From a virus, in the IMG/VR virus record IMGVR_UViG_3300045996_000157, positions 1 through 22,932 of that record: a stretch of 22,932 bases of DNA, one strand, 5' to 3'. Both the position numbers and the translations under genes were made by a program. Position 1 is the first letter of the stretch. Each line of letters starts with the position of its first letter. Below the pieces are notes generated by a model, which saw nothing but the letters and a program-made list of their open reading frames with translations, ran no database searches and was not told the DNA's origin. Shown here piece after piece: positions 20,020 through 22,932 of this stretch.

Positions 20020-21881
20020 CGCCGTATGAACAGTACATCGCGCTTTCTAGGTATGCTCGCTACCGTGAGGACGAGGGGCGACGTGAGACGTGGCCAGAGA
20101 CAGTTGAGCGATACTTTGCTTTCTTCAAAGATAAGAACCCGGAGCTTAGGCTGCCGTGGAAAACCCTTGAGGATGTGGTGGTCGCGCGCGAGGTAATGCC
20201 GTCGATGAGATGTTTGATGACTGCCGGACCAGCCTTAGAGAGGGATAATGTCGCGGGATACAATTGCTCGTATTTACCAATTGATAATGTCAAAGCTTTC
20301 GATGAAGTCATGTACATCCTCATGTGCGGAACCGGAGTCGGATTCTCCGTCGAACAGCAGTACGTTAACCGACTGCCAGAACTTCCAGATGAGTTCCACA
20401 GCACAAGTACTGTCATTAGAGTGCAGGATTCAAAGATCGGATGGGCAAGAGCCACCCGAGAGCTTTTTGCCATGCTTTATGCAGGTCAGATCCCCCAATG
20501 GGATCTACGAGAACTCCGACCGGCAGGGAGTCGCCTCGTCACCTTCGGAGGCCGCGCTTCTGGGCCTGAGCCTCTTGAAGACTTTTTCCGGTATGCGTGT
20601 GATACCTTTAGACGTGCAAGTGGCCGACGACTCAACTCACTGGAGTGTCACGATCTCGTATGCAAGATTGCCGACATCGTCGTATGTGGAGGCGTCCGAC
20701 GCTCTGCACTAATATCACTCAGTAACCTTACTGATGAACGGATGAGGAACGCTAAACAAGGGGAGTGGTGGATTGGACAGACACAGCGAGCTTTGGCTAA
20801 TAACTCAGTCTGCTACACTGAGCGGCCTGACCCCGGTATATTTATGCGAGAGTGGCAATCCCTTTATACTTCCAAGTCGGGCGAGAGGGGCATCTTCTCG
20901 CGCGTGGCTGCTGCGGCGCAGGCAGGTCGTTCTGGCCGTAGGGACCCCTCGCTGGATTTCGGTACCAACCCGTGTTCGGAAATCATCCTGCGTCCAAATC
21001 AGTTTTGCAACCTCTCCGAGGTGGTCGTCCGATCTTCGGATAACCTTGACTCCCTTAAGGACAAGGTTAAACTTGCTACGATGTTGGGGACCTTACAGTC
21101 CGGACTGACCGACTTCCGTTACCTTACCCAGAAGTGGCGGCGTAACACGGAGGAGGAACGTCTACTCGGAGTCAGCTTGACGGGGATCATGGACAATGCT
21201 ACACTTAACGTACCTAGTGACCTTTGTGGAGAATGGTTAAATGAGCTTAAATCCGTGGCGATTAAAACGAACAAGAGGGTTTCATCCGAGGCGGGGATTG
21301 CGCCGTCCGCTGCGATTACATGTGTCAAGCCCTCCGGTACGGTTTCACAGTTGGTCGGTTCTGCGTCGGGGATCCACCCTCGCTACGCCAAATCGTATGT
21401 CCGTAGAGTTAGAGCGGACGTTAAGGACCCGCTTGCTACGTGGATGAAGGACAAAGGAGTACCCTGTGAGCAAGACTTCTACAACCCTAATAACTTGGTC
21501 TTTGCCTTTCCGATACGTGCGCCGGAAGATGCTATTACGAAGGAGGATGTTTCAGCGATTGAACAGCTTAGACTGGTACAGCACTACAATGACCACTGGT
21601 GCGAACACAAGGCGTCGGTTACGGTTTACGTTCGGGAGGATGAATGGCTAGACGTTGGTGCATGGGTGTTCCGGAACTTCGACTCCATCAGCGGCGTCTC
21701 TTTCTTACCGACAGACAATGGGTCCTATCGTCAGCCGCCTTACGAGGAAAAGACGACCACAGAACTAGACGCTTTGGAGAGTTCAATGCCCGCTATCGAC
21801 TTCGGGGCATATACGGAGAGCTACGACAATACGACAAGTTCGCAAGAGCTTGCTTGCACAGCAGGAGTATGTGAATTATAA
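20016..21881 (+). CDS. class II (B12-dependent) ribonucleotide reductase
   Basis: The 621-residue protein reduces ribonucleotides to deoxyribonucleotides using adenosylcobalamin. Cys84 (GYNCSYL) and Cys331 (QFCNLSE) are the redox pair. Cys320 in NPCSE is the thiyl radical residue, with Asn318 and Glu322 beside it. The 11-residue spacing from Cys320 to Cys331 equals that of the Lactobacillus leichmannii enzyme. The C-terminal CTAGVC (Cys614, Cys619) is the thioredoxin-accessible shuttle pair. The length fits the monomeric phage type. The start is TTG, overlapping the previous TGA, with AGAGG upstream; the rare start codon may limit its level. Confidence 0.95.
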   Translation: MTPYEQYIALSRYARYREDEGRRETWPETVERYFAFFKDKNPELRLPWKTLEDVVVAREVMPSMRCLMTAGPALERDNVAGYNCSYLPIDNVKAFDEVMYILMCGTGVGFSVEQQYVNRLPELPDEFHSTSTVIRVQDSKIGWARATRELFAMLYAGQIPQWDLRELRPAGSRLVTFGGRASGPEPLEDFFRYACDTFRRASGRRLNSLECHDLVCKIADIVVCGGVRRSALISLSNLTDERMRNAKQGEWWIGQTQRALANNSVCYTERPDPGIFMREWQSLYTSKSGERGIFSRVAAAAQAGRSGRRDPSLDFGTNPCSEIILRPNQFCNLSEVVVRSSDNLDSLKDKVKLATMLGTLQSGLTDFRYLTQKWRRNTEEERLLGVSLTGIMDNATLNVPSDLCGEWLNELKSVAIKTNKRVSSEAGIAPSAAITCVKPSGTVSQLVGSASGIHPRYAKSYVRRVRADVKDPLATWMKDKGVPCEQDFYNPNNLVFAFPIRAPEDAITKEDVSAIEQLRLVQHYNDHWCEHKASVTVYVREDEWLDVGAWVFRNFDSISGVSFLPTDNGSYRQPPYEEKTTTELDALESSMPAIDFGAYTESYDNTTSSQELACTAGVCEL

Positions 21882-22087
21882 TGAAATATAGATTAGTATA
21901 TGATCCACAGACGGACTCGACTAGTCCGTACCTGATTCAGTATCGTTCTGGTAGCCCGACTGATCCATACGTCCCCGTAGTGTGGTACATGTACGGCAGT
22001 CGATTCCCGGATTTACAGTCCGCCATGTCCTCATTGAAAGGGCTGGTCTGTGGAGGAGTAATTATTGCGGAGACAGCTAATGAATAA
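21881..22087 (+). CDS. hypothetical protein (68 aa)
   Basis: The ATG overlaps the reductase stop (TAATG). The protein is beta-rich (KYRLVYDPQTDSTSPYLIQY, YVPVVWYMYGSRF) with a short helix and a hydrophobic end (GGVIIAETANE). No family was recognised. It overlaps the next gene by 8 bases. Confidence 0.65.
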   Translation: MKYRLVYDPQTDSTSPYLIQYRSGSPTDPYVPVVWYMYGSRFPDLQSAMSSLKGLVCGGVIIAETANE

Positions 22088-22349
22088 GAATCCGATGGAG
22101 AATGGAAAATGGCCGGAAGGTACCCCCCTTCCGTGGGAGGACGAACCGGCCAAACTTAAAGAGGAGGTATTAAATCTTCGAAATGATCTTGAGCGTACGA
22201 CTTTTAAACTAAAGGAGACTCAACGAAACCTAGAAGATGCTCGCGATAGGTGCGGTAAGCTCTCAGAGCAGAACTGGACCCTTCAACAGCGCAATATGGA
22301 CCTTATGGAGGTAATCGTAACGCACACCCCAATTAACGGGGTTAAGTAA
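22080..22349 (+). CDS. coiled-coil hypothetical protein (89 aa)
   Basis: I chose the ATG at 22080 because GGAG (22069-22072) lies 7 bases upstream; an in-frame TTG at 22065 is less likely. Residues 25-78 (KLKEEVLNLRNDLERTTFKL, then KETQRNLEDARDRCGKLSEQ) are a strong heptad coiled coil. It is the last plus-strand gene of the operon. Confidence 0.7.
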   Translation: MNKNPMENGKWPEGTPLPWEDEPAKLKEEVLNLRNDLERTTFKLKETQRNLEDARDRCGKLSEQNWTLQQRNMDLMEVIVTHTPINGVK

Positions 22350-22599
22350 CTTTAGGGGCGGATGTTGGGCAGTACAACGCAGGTAGGGTCTGGAGTACGG
22401 GAGTGCTCTGCTAGGCTAGGCGAAGCTCGGTGGTTGTTGAAGAGGGACACGACAGTACGGGTCCCGACAGCCCCATAGATCGCGAGGCGACTCATTTCTG
22501 AAGAGCGCAGAGTGTAAGTAGGCGTAGGGTCACCGTAAACAAATACCATTGAGCCAGCAGAGATGCTACGATGAGGACCGCTGGCTTATCCATAACCCC
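22350..22599. other. gene-free structured stretch at the convergent junction
   Basis: No convincing gene was seen on either strand. GGGGC (22355-22359) pairs with GCCCC (22470-22474), and GTTGGG (22364-22369) with CCCGAC (22464-22469) continues that stem with one wobble. ACAAC/GTTGT (22374-22378 with 22434-22438) lies inside. Further right, an AGCCAGC/GCTGGCT inverted repeat lies just before the terminator. If transcribed, this is a large branched RNA at the 3' end of the replication operon. Confidence 0.4.
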
Positions 22600-22637
22600 T
22601 AAAAAAGAAAGCCCCCGAAAGGGGGCTTTTCTTATTT
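22600..22637. terminator. bidirectional rho-independent terminator
   Basis: AAAGCCCCC (22608-22616) pairs with GGGGGCTTT (22621-22629) around a GAAA loop. An A-rich flank on the left and a T-rich flank on the right allow it to work in both directions. It separates the plus-strand operon from the minus-strand gene and overlaps that gene's stop codon region. Confidence 0.92.
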
Positions 22638-22932
22638 GGCGTCTAGCATATCCATTGTTATTTTATACAGGGCAGAGTTGAGCCATTCTCGCCCTCCCTC
22701 CGATACGACTACGTCGATTTTGTCGGAGAGGATTGGATCCCCATTCGGGTCCCGCATAACCTTCCCCTTGGCTTCCCCCTCAGTGTACCGTTCGAACACG
22801 TCAGGCTGACGCCCCTTGGGCTTGCCAGTTATCAACTGGCCATTCTTATCCCGCTTGACTACGATAAGCTCCTTGGCCTTCTCGTCGTATAGCCAGAACT
22901 GAGGAGCCCCATCCTTGACGCCCTTGGCGGCA
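22632..22932 (-). CDS. hypothetical protein on the minus strand, 5'-truncated
   Basis: The minus-strand frame is open from the window end to TAA at 22632-22634, giving the C-terminal 99 residues of a longer protein. Visible parts include PQFWLYDEKAKELIVVKRDK, NGQLITGKPKGRQPDVFERY and DVVVSEGGREWLNSALY, a mix of beta strands and a final helix. An internal TTG near 22835 is not the true start. The change of strand suggests it begins the late (structural or packaging) region, but no family was recognised. Confidence 0.75.
   Translation of the reverse strand, partial: AAKGVKDGAPQFWLYDEKAKELIVVKRDKNGQLITGKPKGRQPDVFERYTEGEAKGKVMRDPNGDPILSDKIDVVVSEGGREWLNSALYKITMDMLDAK

Noticed and set aside
20733-20760. 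CTGATGA resembling a hammerhead ribozyme core
   Set aside because: It lies inside the reductase gene and lacks the matching GAAA and stems.
22352-22549. 65-residue minus-strand reading frame in the convergent gap
   Set aside because: No ribosome binding site; the DNA is rich in inverted repeats and the frame lies between operon end and terminator.

Overview
The window looks like the early and replication half of a lytic, T7-like podovirus genome. The evidence is a family A DNA polymerase, separate primase and helicase genes, a T7 endonuclease I-type resolvase, an OB-fold DNA-binding protein, many tiny overlapping genes on one strand, and a convergent late-type gene entering from the right. 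The host cannot be named from sequence alone. A proteobacterium is likely, given Shine-Dalgarno starts, a lipobox protein, CobS/CobT-like genes and a B12-dependent ribonucleotide reductase.

Layout. From 1 to 2580 are small early genes separated by long gene-free stretches rich in inverted repeats, a Fur-box-like palindrome, GTATGCTC repeats, a sigma70-type promoter under a 23-bp palindrome, and two terminators. From 2581 to 7233 is an operon of small proteins around three linked genes: an HExxH metallopeptidase-like protein with an acidic tail, a VWA protein and a CobS-type AAA+ ATPase. From 7234 to 7661 lies a gene-free, highly structured stretch that starts with an unusual tRNA. From 7662 to 22349 is the replication and nucleotide operon: membrane-tethered HTH protein, primase, DnaB-like helicase, deaminase-like protein, DUF3310 protein, DNA polymerase, OB-fold protein, SPFH protein, HNH endonuclease, Cas4-like exonuclease, Holliday junction resolvase, DEDD exonuclease and class II ribonucleotide reductase. 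It ends in a structured gene-free stretch and a bidirectional terminator, followed by a partial minus-strand gene.

The most unusual item is at 7236-7325. The T-arm half of a canonical tRNA comes first and the D-arm half second. The two halves form the acceptor stem across a 3-base gap and also form the anticodon stem. A further 7-bp helix joins the outer flanks. This is the arrangement of a circularly permuted tRNA gene. I know of such genes in some algae and archaea, but of no well-established case in a bacterial virus.

How the genes may work together: the polymerase, primase, helicase, OB-fold protein, nucleases and reductase form a nearly self-sufficient replication module. The CobS/CobT-like genes may support the B12-dependent reductase through cobalamin synthesis, or may instead be a MoxR-VWA protein-remodelling system. 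Extensive start/stop overlap implies translational coupling.
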